This document shows positions 1 to 10,606 of a DNA stretch of 64,000 bases, one piece after another. Location: the NCBI GenBank assembly GCA_016508695.1, contig VNKQ01000016.1, positions 620,001-684,000 of the forward strand. Direction: 5' to 3'. The notes below the pieces were generated by a model. The model ran no database searches, was not told the origin of the DNA, and saw only the letters and a list, made by a program, of their open reading frames with translations. The position numbers were made by a program, and so were the translations under genes. Position 1 is the stretch's first letter; each line of letters opens with the position of its first letter. This DNA comes from Hyphodiscus hymeniophilus (taxonomy: Eukaryota > Ascomycota > Leotiomycetes > Helotiales > Hyphodiscaceae).

Positions 1-655
1 TAAAACTCAAACCTGACTTAAGCCTAATTAGGACTAGGCTTAAACTATTAGTTTTTTTTTTTTTTTTACTTCAAGTACCTTTGCTTATTAATAGTAATAG
101 TTAAGCGAGGTTTAGCCGCCCATAAAATAATGTCGGCCTAAATCACGTGATTTTACTATTTTTAATTTTTTTGCGTGGATATTAAGCGAGTTAGAGCTTA
201 AGCGAACTTTATAAACTCTAAATATTTAAGCGAAAATTAAATTTTCGCCTAAAATTTACCCGAGATTTACCCGGTTTTAGCCGAAGTTTACCCGGGGTAT
301 AGCCGGGTTACCCGGAGTTTATCCGAAGTTTAGCCGGCTTATTAAGCATTACTAATAAGTAGTTTTATAAAATTAGGTTTAAACTAATCTTAAACTAGTT
401 TTTAACTAGTCTCAAACTAAGCTTAAACTTTTACTTAAAAGCTAACTCTAGTTTAAACTAGACCCAACTCGAACTCAAACTAAAGCCAACTCGAGTTCAA
501 ACTAGACTCAAACTTTTGAAAATATCAACCTTAATTCAAACCCTATTTAAATCGGGGTTAAGCTCGATTTGATGACTAAGCCTTCCGCCTATAAGTAGTA
601 TATATAACTAATAGGGACTAATAGAGTTGAAATAGCCGGCATTAGAGTTAAAATA

Positions 656-697
656 GGGACAAGCTATTTCAACTCTAATACTAGCCATTTCAACTCT
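656..697 (+). repeat. Left 42-bp terminal inverted repeat
   Basis: It matches the reverse complement of 1580-1621 at 40 of 42 positions; both differences are transitions (G/A and C/T). It is preceded directly by TTAAAATA. Confidence 0.8.
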
Positions 698-1579
698 TTG
701 GGGGTATACCTAGTAAGCTTGCTTCTCTATACTTTTTTATATATAAGAGCAAGTATAATTTATATTACTTATCAAAATTAATATATCCTTATTAATCTAT
801 AACCTTTGTAATAAACGTATTTAAGACTTATAGGCCCCTTTTCTCTATAGTAGTTTATACTAATCTTTCTACTATAATTACTATTATCAAATAGTATACT
901 AAAGCCAATAGGGGAGTAATCTTATTATCTTACCAACTAATATATATTATTATTAGTATTACAATAGGCCTATAACTAATACCCTTAATCCCTTTCTTAT
1001 ACTAGAGGTTTTAAGACTTATTCTTAACCCTATATATATATAAGGGAAAGGTAAACCCCGTAATATACTAAGAGAAGTATTATATATTACTAAATTAAGT
1101 ACTTAATAATTACCCTTAGCCTTTAAACTCTCCCTTTCCTTATTTTTTGCGATCTTTAAGCGATTTAAGTCTCTTATTAAACTAGTGTTTATTATTTATT
1201 CTAAGCTAAATTAAGATAGTTCTATTACTCTTACAATAATATAAATAATAAAGGGGTATATTAATTAATATAAGCTAAGTATAAGAAGAGAAAGGGGTTA
1301 TATAAGGAGATTTCTTTTATATATAAAGATAATTACCTTAAAAACGTAATAATCGTTATAAGAGATATATTATAAAAGAAAGTAATATAAGAGGTTAAAG
1401 TTATAATAATAAAACCTTTTAAGGGTTATATATAAGATAGTAAGTATAAGTTAAATCTAGATTATAATTTTAATAAGTTAGTATAATAATATATATTATA
1501 TACTTTTACGTATATATAAATTTATATAATAAGTAAAGCTTATTAGATATACGTAAGTATAAAAACGATCTAGGACTAG

Positions 1580-1621
1580 TAGAGTTGAAATAGCTAGTAT
1601 TAGAGTTGAAATAGCTCGTCC
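1580..1621 (-). repeat. Right 42-bp terminal inverted repeat
   Basis: This is the inverted partner of 656-697, ending in GTCCC and followed directly by TTAAAATA (1622-1629). The short word GGACTAGTAGAGTTG before it resembles the sequence at 614-629, which precedes the disrupted third copy of this end. Confidence 0.8.
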
Positions 1622-2247
1622 CTTAAAATAGCTCATCCTATAATTAAAGCGATTATAGTAGGTAGGCCTGCGTAAATACTTAGGGGGGGCGGGAGGGGGG
1701 GCCGCAGGTATTTAGTGATTCTATTTTAAAGGCTAAGGCAAAGTTAAGAATAATAAGGATACCTATATTAATATTTAATAAGGTAGTATATAATTTAGCC
1801 TTACTTGCATATATAAATTATTATTATTAAGCGAGGATATTAGATATACCCCTGAAAAGTTATTTTAGCCGGGAGGCAACTTGAAGTTATTCTAGCTCGC
1901 CTTCTGAAATAGCTTATTTTAAGTTATATTTAAAACTTATAATATATACTAATATAGCTCTATTTATATAACTAATTATATGGCTTAATAACTAGGGTTA
2001 TAAAAAAATCACGAGATTTTATAAGTCATGTAATTAGAATTTATAAACGCTACTTAAACAAAGGCTAAACTTATACTTAATTTTAGTTAAACTAGTGCTA
2101 ACCTAGGTAATTTAAACTTGGCGAACCCGGGTCAATCCGGGTCAACCCGGTTTAACCAGGGATAAAGCCTAACCTTTATACAATATATAGGTTAGCCTTA
2201 TTTTAAGTATGGCCAGCCCTGGTCAAACACTTAGCAGTGGGCCCCTA

Positions 2248-2400
2248 AGTATTATTTATCTTTATAATATACATATTCACGGAGTTATAAAGTTACAAAG
2301 TATTATTTATCTTTATAATATACATATTCACGGAGTTATAAAGTTACAAAGTATTATTTATCTTTATAATATACATATTCACGGAGTTATAAAGTTACAA
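2248..2400. repeat. Three exact 51-bp tandem repeats
   Basis: Three identical units lie at 2248-2298, 2299-2349 and 2350-2400, followed by a partial word. Because 51 is divisible by three, one frame stays open and encodes a 17-residue motif three times in a 91-codon frame. It sits on the edge of the AT-rich block with no gene-like context, so a minisatellite is the better reading than a protein gene. Perfect identity implies recent expansion. Confidence 0.9.
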
Positions 2401-5400
2401 AGTTATAAAGTAGAGGGATTTTGGTACGTTTCGCTAACATTAGAGGGGTGCGCACAGAATTCTGACGACCACTGGTGGACTTAAATCGAAGCTTAGGTAA
2501 AGTTGACTGGTAGTGCACTAAACTTGATCTGGGGCTTACTTCTTCCGCTTGACGTATCCACTCGCGCTACCCTACCTACTTGATCAGAAACCAAAAATAA
2601 TTATTGCCATCACTTTCCAGATCCTTAAGTATAAACAACAGATCAATTCCTCATCTGAACGCTCTCTAAGTCTCTATAAGTCGACCTTTACCAAATAACC
2701 ACGAAACATGCGCGTTTTTACATCAAAGTGGCGCTCCCTAAAGCCGATGGGCAGGATTTTATACGCAACGAACGTCCCACTAGGTATCGCGGGGGGTTTA
2801 TTCTTAAAAGAGTATCTGATGTACAACTTGCAAAAGAAAGAAAATACACCAGTTACGGTGTCTTCTGGCTCGGAATAATTGTTGATGGTTGTGTTCATGC
2901 GCGTCCTGGAGAAGGTATAAATCTTGTGCACCGTTGTTTATTGGGAGGGGATTGAACTTCTGTTATGGGAGGGGAGGTTTTGGGTGCCACCAATTTTTTT
3001 TACCAGCTCATTGTGGTCATAATCAGTGCCGTAGGCGTAGGAGAAAAGGGATTCAAATGTGAATAGCAAGGATACCTCCATGCTCGACACCAGGGTGTCT
3101 TATTGTGGTATTTATTGTACATGTCGCCTTCCCTAATGAACGGCATTCCACAGTAGGTGCATCGCAATCTTCCATAATTTCCTCATTTCTAGTGACGACC
3201 CCTAACTCCCCAAATTGAATTCAATCGGACTATATGTCAATCTTCCCTGTTACACACCACTGGTATCCAGCTCAAGGATCCTTCATATCGTCCTCGTCCT
3301 CCCAGAGTCTGCTACCAATATTCCCGTAATCCAAGTATGACTTCCAGCTTTTCTCGCACTAGTCTTTGCCACCCATCCCCAGTGGAATCAACTCTCGTCA
3401 TTTTCAGGTTTCCTGCTCCTTCAGAACTTGGTTGCTTTCCAGTACCGACACGTCTTGGCAGCCAGTGTTACCCCATATCAGTCCCAATGAACGTTGCGTT
3501 GTCTTTCGTCTCCAATGGGGAGATTGTGTCTTTCGTCTTACAATGGGGAGGTTGTGTCTTTCCATTCTCAACTCTTGATGCAAGGCGTGTAGAGATGAGC
3601 TCCGAATGAGATTGCAATCCGAATGACTGAGCATAACTCTCCTTCGAATGATGCTGGTTTCGATTCGTATCCAGGTGGCAGAGCTGAGACATAGTGGTGC
3701 AAAGTCTTTTTCCGGCACTCGGAAACATATGGGGAGGTTGTGCCTTTCGGCTTGAGGGTCTTACAGGCAGCGCCATCGGGGCCGCCTACGAGTTTGTAAA
3801 GTCAAATACGTCTTGAATAGAGAGCGTGCTTTTGAGACAGTTCAAGACTAACCGCCATGCCGGGGGTTGCTCTTCAGTTCTTTCGCGCCTTCCAATCCGC
3901 CCATCGAGCCGCTGGGCCTGTCACCTTAAGAGGGATGATCCGATTCCACGGAAGATTTCTCAGCAGAGGTTCTTTGAGGCTGCTCTCGGGACTTCTGGTA
4001 CGCAGAAGTCCAGTAGCAAGCCACGAACATGTCAATCATCTTGGGGGGTACGTTGAGAACCAGATTGTTCCTGTCCATAGGTATCAGGGCACGCCAGCTG
4101 GCGAGGGTTCCAGAAAGGAAGTTGCGAAAGGAAGTTGCGAAAGAACATCTTTACGATGTGGTCTCCGTTGCAATAAATAATATTGGGGTAAGAACAAACG
4201 ATGTTGATATTTATTGCCTAGTAGTCGCGAGAGGTAGAGAAAAGAAGAGTCTGAGAGAAAGGATGCTCATATACTCCTAAGCCATATTCATCGCTCTTGC
4301 CTTACGATCTTGATGATCCAGCTATCCCATGCCTCACACGCCTCATGCCTGCTGATTTCCCCTATTCCAGGATTCGCGCTTTCCGCGCCCAAGGTCTCCA
4401 TTAAGACTTAATGAGATCAAGCAAACCGTTATTAACTATGGTTCTTACCTAGTGTTCGTAGGAACTAATGAGGGACGATATTATTAGCCTCTGCTTTACC
4501 ATAATAGGATAGAATCAAAGGACGTAGAAGGAATGAAATTCACCCTATGTATTTAACGATTGAGCTTCGGCTCAATCTGCGAACGCATGGCCCTCTAATA
4601 TACATTTTGAAAGACCTTCCAGTATGTGCCGAGAGTGTTGAACAAATCAACCCTTCGAAGCCTCCTCCTACCTTTCCTTCGATCTTGATTCACCACTTAA
4701 TTGAAGAAGGCCTTGAGAGTACGGTAAGAGATAGTTTGCATCGATTGCTTCAGGTCCTTATGTGTGTATTAGCAGTACCTGTATGCAAGTAAGCTCAATG
4801 ATCTGACCGTAAGAGACAGTAGTTAAAGAGAAAAGAAGCTTATTGATGCCATCGTTCCTCAATCCTGTCGAGCATGATGCGTGATTCCTCACAGTAGAAT
4901 GGCCTGATGGGATAATCTATTGCTGCACTCCGATTTCATAACGCATTTGTGTTGTGTGACTTCACACCTCATATTTTAAATAGACGAAATCGCCGTCCGT
5001 CACAGAACTCAAGTAAGTAGGAAGGAAAGGACACCCTCACCTCCCAAATGCACGACACAGCCAAATTGCGGATTACCTGGTCCGCCGATCAAAGGATTGC
5101 AACAACTCCAGGTCCTCGCTGCAAGTACGCATACATAGAAGAGGCTAGGCTCTCGCGTCGTTGGCTTAACGTCCGCAAAAGGTCACATCCTGAAGAACTT
5201 GTTGAGAAAGCCGTACTATCTCTGGTTAATCAAGGCTGCCAAACTAATGCGATACCATAGATCTAGCATTGTGCCGAGCGGAGGATGTCTATCGTTTGCA
5301 AAAGAGAAAAGGTGTGACTTCAGCCACCTTAGTATCTGGTTCACCCCGCTACAATACCACATCACTAGTCCTTGACGGTTTATGCGGTCTAATTAGATGG

Positions 5401-5624
5401 CAGAATAGTGGTAGGAAACGCAGATTCTGAGATCGTTCACAGATATCACGTGTCGTTGTCGTTCGTCGTGTCCGAATTCCGAACTACACCGACCCGACGC
5501 GCCAAATCGGGGCCCAAGGCCGCTAAAGGTCCCGGTAGCAGAACAGTTATTTGCAGGAGTCACAGTCACTTCTGAACAGCACCGATAATTTGGAACTATA
5601 TCGTCAATATCTTATCGTACCACC
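2401..5624. other. Long gene-free stretch
   Basis: No convincing gene. It holds only small imperfect repeats: a roughly 28-bp unit (GTCTTTCGTC..AATGGGGAG) about two and a half times at 3500-3565 with a relative near 3728, and a 14-bp duplication GGAAGTTGCGAAAG near 4117-4144. The last few hundred bases are the presumed promoter of the aminotransferase gene. Frames of 70-107 codons here overlap one another on both strands and show no recognisable domain. Confidence 0.5.
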
Positions 5625-7213
5625 ATGCTTTCTACCTTCAGAATAGCCAGCAGACAAGCTGTTTCTCGCGCTTCAGCCGCGCGAAGCTCAATTGCTATCC
5701 GCCAAGCTTCCACATGGGCTGACGTTCCCCAAGGACCTCCAGTAAGTTCAAGCGTCGAAGCACATTGAAAGTGGGAACAAAATTAACATTTCCACTAGGA
5801 TGTAAGTTACCACAACGACTACGAAACCATTCAAATGCTGATCTAAGTCGTTCCCAAGGCGATTTTAGGTATGATACGGAAGGTGCGAGATTCTACTTGC
5901 TCTTTCTAATAGAGATTCAGGTATCACTGAAGCCTTCAAAGCCGATAGCTTCAACGAGAAGATCAATCTGGGTATGCGGAATGTTAGGCAGATACTCGGG
6001 TATAGGCTCATAGCTTCTAGGTGTCGGCGCGTATCGTGACGACCAAGGCAAACCGCACGTCCTCCCATCCGTACGAACCGCCGAAGACAAAGTCGTTCAA
6101 GCAAAGCTGAACAAGGAATACGCTGGTATCACAGGTGTTCCAGAGTTCACCAAGGCCGCAGCACTACTCGCATATGGATCAGACTCTTCTGCCCTTGACC
6201 GTGTGGTTATCACACAATCAATCTCGGGAACAGGCGCGCTACGAATCGGCGGTGCTTTCCTCCAAAGATTCTACCCAGGCGCGAAGAAGATCTACATCCC
6301 TACACCATCATGGGCAAATCATGCTGCTGTCTTCAAGGATTCAGGTCTAGAGGTTGAGAAGTACAGATATTACAATAAGGATACGATTGGTCTTGATTTC
6401 GAAGGTATGGTCGCGGATATCAAGGGTGCTCCAAAGGGTAGCGTGTTCCTGCTTCACGCTTGCGCCCATAATCCAACTGGTGTTGATCCAACCCCTGAGC
6501 AATGGAAGGTGATCAGCGAGGCTGTTAAGGCCGGAGGCCATTTTGCGTTCTTCGATATGGCATACCAAGGCTTTGCTTCTGGCGATACAGACAAGGATGC
6601 CTTCGCACTTCGATACTTTGTTGAGCAAGGCCATAACCCATGTCTAGCACAATCATTCGCCAAGAACATGGTAAATTGACCATATGAATATGTTTAGCCT
6701 TCAGCTGACAATTTAGGGTCTATATGGTGAGCGTGTGGGTGCTTTCTCCGTCGTCTGCACAGATGCAGCCGAGAAGAAACGCGTGGACTCGCAAATCAAG
6801 ATTCTCGTTCGACCTCTATACTCTAACCCTCCTGTTCACGGCGCGCGCATTGCCTCTGAGATCCTCAACGACCCAGCTTTGAATAAGCAATGGCTAGGGG
6901 AAGTCAAGGTGATGGCTGATCGTATCATTACCATGCGTGCGCTTTTGAAGAAAGAGCTTGAAAATTTGGGATCGAAGCACGACTGGAGCCATATTACAAG
7001 CCAAATTGGAATGTTCGCTTATACTGGTTTGACCGCTGAGCAGATGGATACGTTGGCCAAGGAGGTAGGCAGTTGTTCACGGCAAGAGGTATTCCAGCTA
7101 ATGTAATACAGCACTCTGTTTACGCAACCAAGGATGGCAGAATATCGGTTGCCGGAATCACATCCGGAAACGTCAAGAGACTTGCAGCCGCCATTCATGC
7201 TGTCAAGCCCTGA
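5625..7213 (+). CDS. AAT1: Aspartate aminotransferase, mitochondrial
   Basis: PLP enzyme interconverting aspartate + 2-oxoglutarate and oxaloacetate + glutamate; the mitochondrial form takes part in the malate-aspartate shuttle. Model of seven exons: 5625-5741, 5799-5801, 5859-5868, 5921-5971, 6021-6670, 6717-7064, 7112-7213, giving 426 residues, usual for the family. Residues 1 to about 28 are rich in Arg/Ser/Ala (mitochondrial presequence). The segment AHNPTGVDP and the SFAKN motif with the PLP lysine (about residue 275) are clear, and GLYGERVG follows across intron 5. The conserved PPDAILGIT stretch is only obtained by using a 3-nt exon (GAT) and a 10-nt exon, each bounded by GT..AG introns of 52-57 nt. 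The fold class and identity are certain; the microexon model is inferred from phase and conservation. Confidence 0.95.
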
Positions 7214-7235
7214 TGTGTTATAATGTAGCCGCTGC

Positions 7236-7267
7236 GGGGAAGGAGGGGGGAGGAAGGAGGGGGGAGG
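7236..7267 (+). other. G-rich tract after the aminotransferase stop
   Basis: Just downstream of the stop codon the coding strand has repeated G runs (AAGGAGGGGGG twice, with flanking GGGG and GG). It could form a G-quadruplex in the 3' untranslated RNA, which is an inference. No gene overlaps it. Confidence 0.4.
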
Positions 7268-7361
7268 ATACTCTTTCGGAATTTGGCCGTGTCGTTTGAT
7301 AGGTTAGATTGTCGTAGAAAGTATGCCGGAATGTATCAATAGTTCCATAATTGTCGTTACA

Positions 7362-8429
7362 TTAATTGCCTTTCAATCTCTCAATATCCTGTCCTACTTC
7401 TCTCAACTCCCTTCCCAGCTCACCATAAACCTTTGCAATCTCCGTCATAACCCTCTCCTTTTCGACTTCCTCCCTACCAACCCCATAGCCCCAAAGAACC
7501 CTCTCCATATTCCTTCTCCTCTCCCTCCCCCTCTCCTTACCATCCCTCAAACAACGCATATAATTTTCCAATGCTTCATTGATATCCTCTGTATAGACCA
7601 TTTTATGTCCTCTGACGCCTTTCTCCTTACTCTCTAATTCCAGCATCCGCGCTACAACATTGAGATACTCCGCTTTTGATTTGACATGCCTTGCCACCGA
7701 GCCGTGCTTGCCTTGTTCGAGTATTTTTATGATGAGTGAGATAGCGAGGTGGTAAATCCCAAGCAATGTCATGGTCTTCCCTACTAATGCCGTTCTGCGG
7801 ACTTGTAGGTCTGCGTTCCTACCCTCGTTTCCTCGCTGAAGATCATTCACATTCCCAGCGAGCTTCGGGATTCCGCGATGTAGGAAGGACGGGTTGGTAC
7901 TTGGGCTTGTGATACGTGCTAATGCCAACGCTTGATTATGGAGATAGGCCGAGACAAGAGCGCTGATGGCAGGGATGTGTGTTGGGAGGGTATTCCACTG
8001 ATCTGTTGAATCGAGGAGCTTCGTTGAGGATAAATGGAGGCAGGGAATTGTGAGGCGCACCGAGAGAAGGAGTATCACATCTATGAGCTCTGCTGGGAGT
8101 GTGTTGTGTTGGATTGATGACTTGGAATCTTGTTTCCATGAGCCGGATGACGGTGGTGGGGAGAGATCGAGGCTCGCGAGGGCTGTGAGGATAATGTGGA
8201 ACCTTGCTTCACGTTTGCGAGCGATCTTGAGTCCCTGGTAGAGAGCATTGAATTAGAGATGACAGAAGTCGAGTGGGGAGGGTACCTCAGATACGGCGTC
8301 GCGCTCTTTTTGAGAGGGGTGCTGCTTTGTTGCACCGGATGTATTGAGGAAATTGTTCGTGAGAGAGGTGTGTAATAAGGCAAATTTGGGATTGCTTTGG
8401 ATGATGGAGTCCTCAATCGGAAGAAGCAT
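7362..8429 (-). CDS. Conserved helical protein of unknown function (338 aa)
   Basis: Two exons: 8429-8286 and 8234-7362, joined by a 51-nt GT..AG intron in phase 0, predict 338 residues. The start was chosen because it is the first ATG in the open frame. The C-terminal half is rich in Lys, Arg and Glu and likely helical, with a charged segment ending in a Glu/Arg/Leu-rich tail (possible coiled coil, residues about 270-338). A hydrophobic stretch (LLGIYHLAISLIIKILEQ) may be a buried helix rather than a membrane span. I do not recognise the family. It converges on the aminotransferase gene (148 bp between stop codons). Its upstream region carries a palindromic repeat cluster at 8506-8570. The long open frame and matching splice signals support a real gene. 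Confidence 0.65.
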
Positions 8430-8505
8430 TTTTATTGTGGATGAGGTTGAGCTTGGGAGAACCAAAACACAAGGCTGCGTGTTTTGTGTCGACGCGGCTG
8501 GAGGA

Positions 8506-8570
8506 CGCTACTGTACCGGTATCGTACAGTATCGGCTACCCACGCTACTGTAACCGGTACGGTACTGTAT
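8506..8570. repeat. Palindromic TACTGTACCGGT-type repeat cluster upstream of the 338-aa gene
   Basis: The word CGCTACTGTA(A)CCGGT occurs twice (8506 and 8543) and is interleaved with inverted copies (GTACAGTA near 8524, GGTACGGTACTGTA at the end). The cluster starts about 77 bp upstream of the ATG at 8429 on the minus strand. The same core TACTGTACCG recurs upstream of the acyl-CoA dehydrogenase gene (46549-46610). It could be a promoter element or a small dispersed repeat. Confidence 0.5.
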
Positions 8571-9852
8571 TCTAATATCTACCTACGGACTGTTCAAACC
8601 TGCAAAATGAAACGTAATTTCTTTGCCTTGTCCTAGACACCCATTTGAGCCTCAAAAGTCTAGACTGAGATTCGAACCTCATTTTGGCGTCAAAATACTT
8701 CAGTAAGTGCTTAGGCCGAAAGTGTAAGGCGATTGCTTTTCTAAGAATTGACTCAGCTAGCATGAGGGCAAAGGGCAATATAGATTGTTGCCGACATGCC
8801 ATACCTTCTAATTATTGAGTTCTGCTTTACGAGGTTTTTTTTGGCGATAGCACAAAGTAGTACTCTTTACTGTGCAAAACGGGCTTTCTAGCCAAGCTGC
8901 ATTAGTCCTTCAAAGACGTACCGTAACCGAGTCTCTGACCGAGTTCTTTACTAGAACCTTTGATAGTATCCCCAACTCTGCACCACTTGACAAAGGCTTT
9001 ATGATTTCAACGGAGCGACGCATGGGCGGCGTATCATTTTTATCCCTCTCGTGTGTGTACTCTGAAAGGTCGAGCGCACATCAAGTGTCGACTGTCCCGG
9101 GTGAGGCTATTATCTAGGGACAAGAGCAATCCGGAGAGCTGGGGTGCCGAACCGGTCAGCAAGCGTTAATGGTTTCGTGCAATAGAAAAGGAGAGGACTA
9201 TTTTCTTGCTGGTCTCTTCATTTATTCGATTTATCCGCAAGTATAAGGATAATTGAGGAGGAGACCGAAGACCTGACATTCAATGTCATCCAACGAGATC
9301 GTCTGAGGCTCCATCTCAATCTCTGGGCTATTGAATGTCTTACCCAATACGCCAGAATGGAATGTCGCAAAGTTCTTTTAGATGATCATTATCTGCTTTA
9401 TTCTTACAATGAAAATGATTACGTCACTCCTCCCTATACAAGATCTAACACTCCATCAGTATGAAGATTCGTATAGTAAGTACACTAACGGGGGTGGACT
9501 GACCAGAGTTCGCGTTTCTTTCCCCCTTGACGTGGAATTCTTAGAGTCATGCAGGTGAAGTGGTGTTGTGGTAATGGAAGTCGGCGGATCTAGGAGTATG
9601 GATTGAGAGTGTATCGGCATATTAAGGGGAAAGGCAAGCCTGCTGTGCGCCGACCTGGCTTCGAGATTGTATATTCGAAGGAGATTCGAGTGAACGACAA
9701 GCTCCGAGTCCAGTACCGTCAGTTTCAAATCAATGGATACGAACTTTCGAGCACGGAATGGTTGAACCAGGGCATCTGACGGGCTACCTTGAGTTTGGTT
9801 CTGATGGTAAGGAAATGTAACCTGTTATTGCGGCATTTACTTTTGCAATACT
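8571..9852. other. Gene-free stretch
   Basis: I see no gene, RNA or mobile element here. Short frames in both directions lack recognisable domains and plausible splice neighbours. It separates the upstream side of one minus-strand gene from the 3' end of the next. Confidence 0.4.
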
Positions 9853-10606
9853 CTACGAGACACTTATCAGCTGAAAGAATGTACAAGACGAATGTGAGAT
9901 TCTGTGACTATGCAGCCATAGATAAACCTGCTTGTCATTCTCGGCTATGATGACAATTTTGAGTCGACGCTTCTCCTTTTTCTCGGCCTTTTCCTCCTTC
10001 TTCGTCTTCGTCTCCTTGACCCCTGGATTTGGATGCAAATCCCCTAGATCCCCCTCGACGGGAAGCTCTAACCAAGCTTGGAAGCCCTTGACTGCGAATG
10101 TGCCCTCATTCCACTGTCGTAAGACGGATCGCATATCCCCATCTCTAAGAAGCCTCTCTTTGACCTTGCTGACCACTACCTTTTTATGCACTGGTTTTCC
10201 CGCGGCATATCCAGCCCAGGGGCCAAAGAAAAGGATAAATGGAGTAGCGAGTGTTCCTGTTGCGACACCAGTACTCCATGCTGCATAGTCTTCGTGTAGC
10301 GTAGGCTTTCCTGCCTCCAAAATTGCGCTGGTAAAAAGATGCCATTCGTCGAGCGAAACATTCATGTCATGTAGTCGTGGGTGATAAGGAAAGCCGGACG
10401 ATAAGGAATTAGTTCTGGTGGGTATGATGAATCGCCGAGAGAAGGAGCCAATACCAGACAAGTCGACTGGGGACGCGGGGGAGTTGGCGTTGTTAAGCTG
10501 TGACGCAGTGGTCGGCGACCTATACATATATATATATAATCAATCTTAATCTGGATAGTATTGTTTGGGTTGCCTACGAATGATCTGTGACTGGCGAGGT
10601 ACTCAT
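9853..10606 (-). CDS. Conserved fungal protein of unknown function (about 212-231 aa)
   Basis: Exon 1 is 10606-10578 and encodes MSTSPVTDH plus a split Ser codon. A 58-nt intron (GTAGGC..TATAG) leads to exon 2 starting at 10519. The protein has a Ser/Thr/Pro-rich start, then a compact domain: a HPRLHDMNVSLDEWHLF stretch, an Ala/Gly-rich hydrophobic segment (AAWSTGVATGTLATPFILFF, about residues 80-100), a PWAGYAAGKPVHKKVV motif and a tail of Lys/Glu repeats. I recognise this arrangement as a widespread unnamed fungal family but know no function. A further 57-nt segment (9927-9871, GTTTAT..TTCAG) can be spliced or kept without changing frame, giving 212 or 231 residues with the same final five residues. 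Confidence 0.7.

Larger units (their letters stand above)
656..1621. mobile_element. TIR DNA transposon (non-autonomous, hAT-like by its 8-bp duplication)
   Basis: Positions 656-697 and 1580-1621 are inverted copies of 42 nt, identical except for two transition differences. They start GGGAC and each contains an internal repeat of the word TTTCAACTCT. The same 8-bp word TTAAAATA lies directly outside both ends (648-655 and 1622-1629) and reads as a target-site duplication. Eight-bp duplications are typical of hAT elements, although 42 bp is long for hAT terminal repeats. The interior has no open frame, so the copy is either non-autonomous or destroyed by mutation. Joining the two flanks gives something very like another copy of the 42-nt end. 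Confidence 0.7.
1..2200. repeat. AT-rich, RIP-like gene-free block
   Basis: This stretch is strongly AT-rich, full of TA runs and stop codons in all frames, and shows no credible gene. Composition changes sharply near 2200. It contains a terminal-inverted-repeat element (656-1621), short clusters built on ACCCGG/CCGGGT near 245-340 and 2120-2160, and an isolated G-rich tract near 1681-1705. The look matches RIP-degraded repeats of Pezizomycotina; that is an inference from composition and from the transition-type differences between the element's two ends. Confidence 0.8.

Noticed and set aside
2209..2484. 91-codon frame covering the 51-bp triplicate, as a repeat protein gene
   Set aside because: The frame is open only because the unit is 51 bp; flanking codons have no coding character and the locus lies at the edge of repeat DNA.
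3337..3776. Overlapping plus and minus frames of 90-104 codons
   Set aside because: They mirror each other on both strands, contain small sequence repeats and show no domain or splice context.
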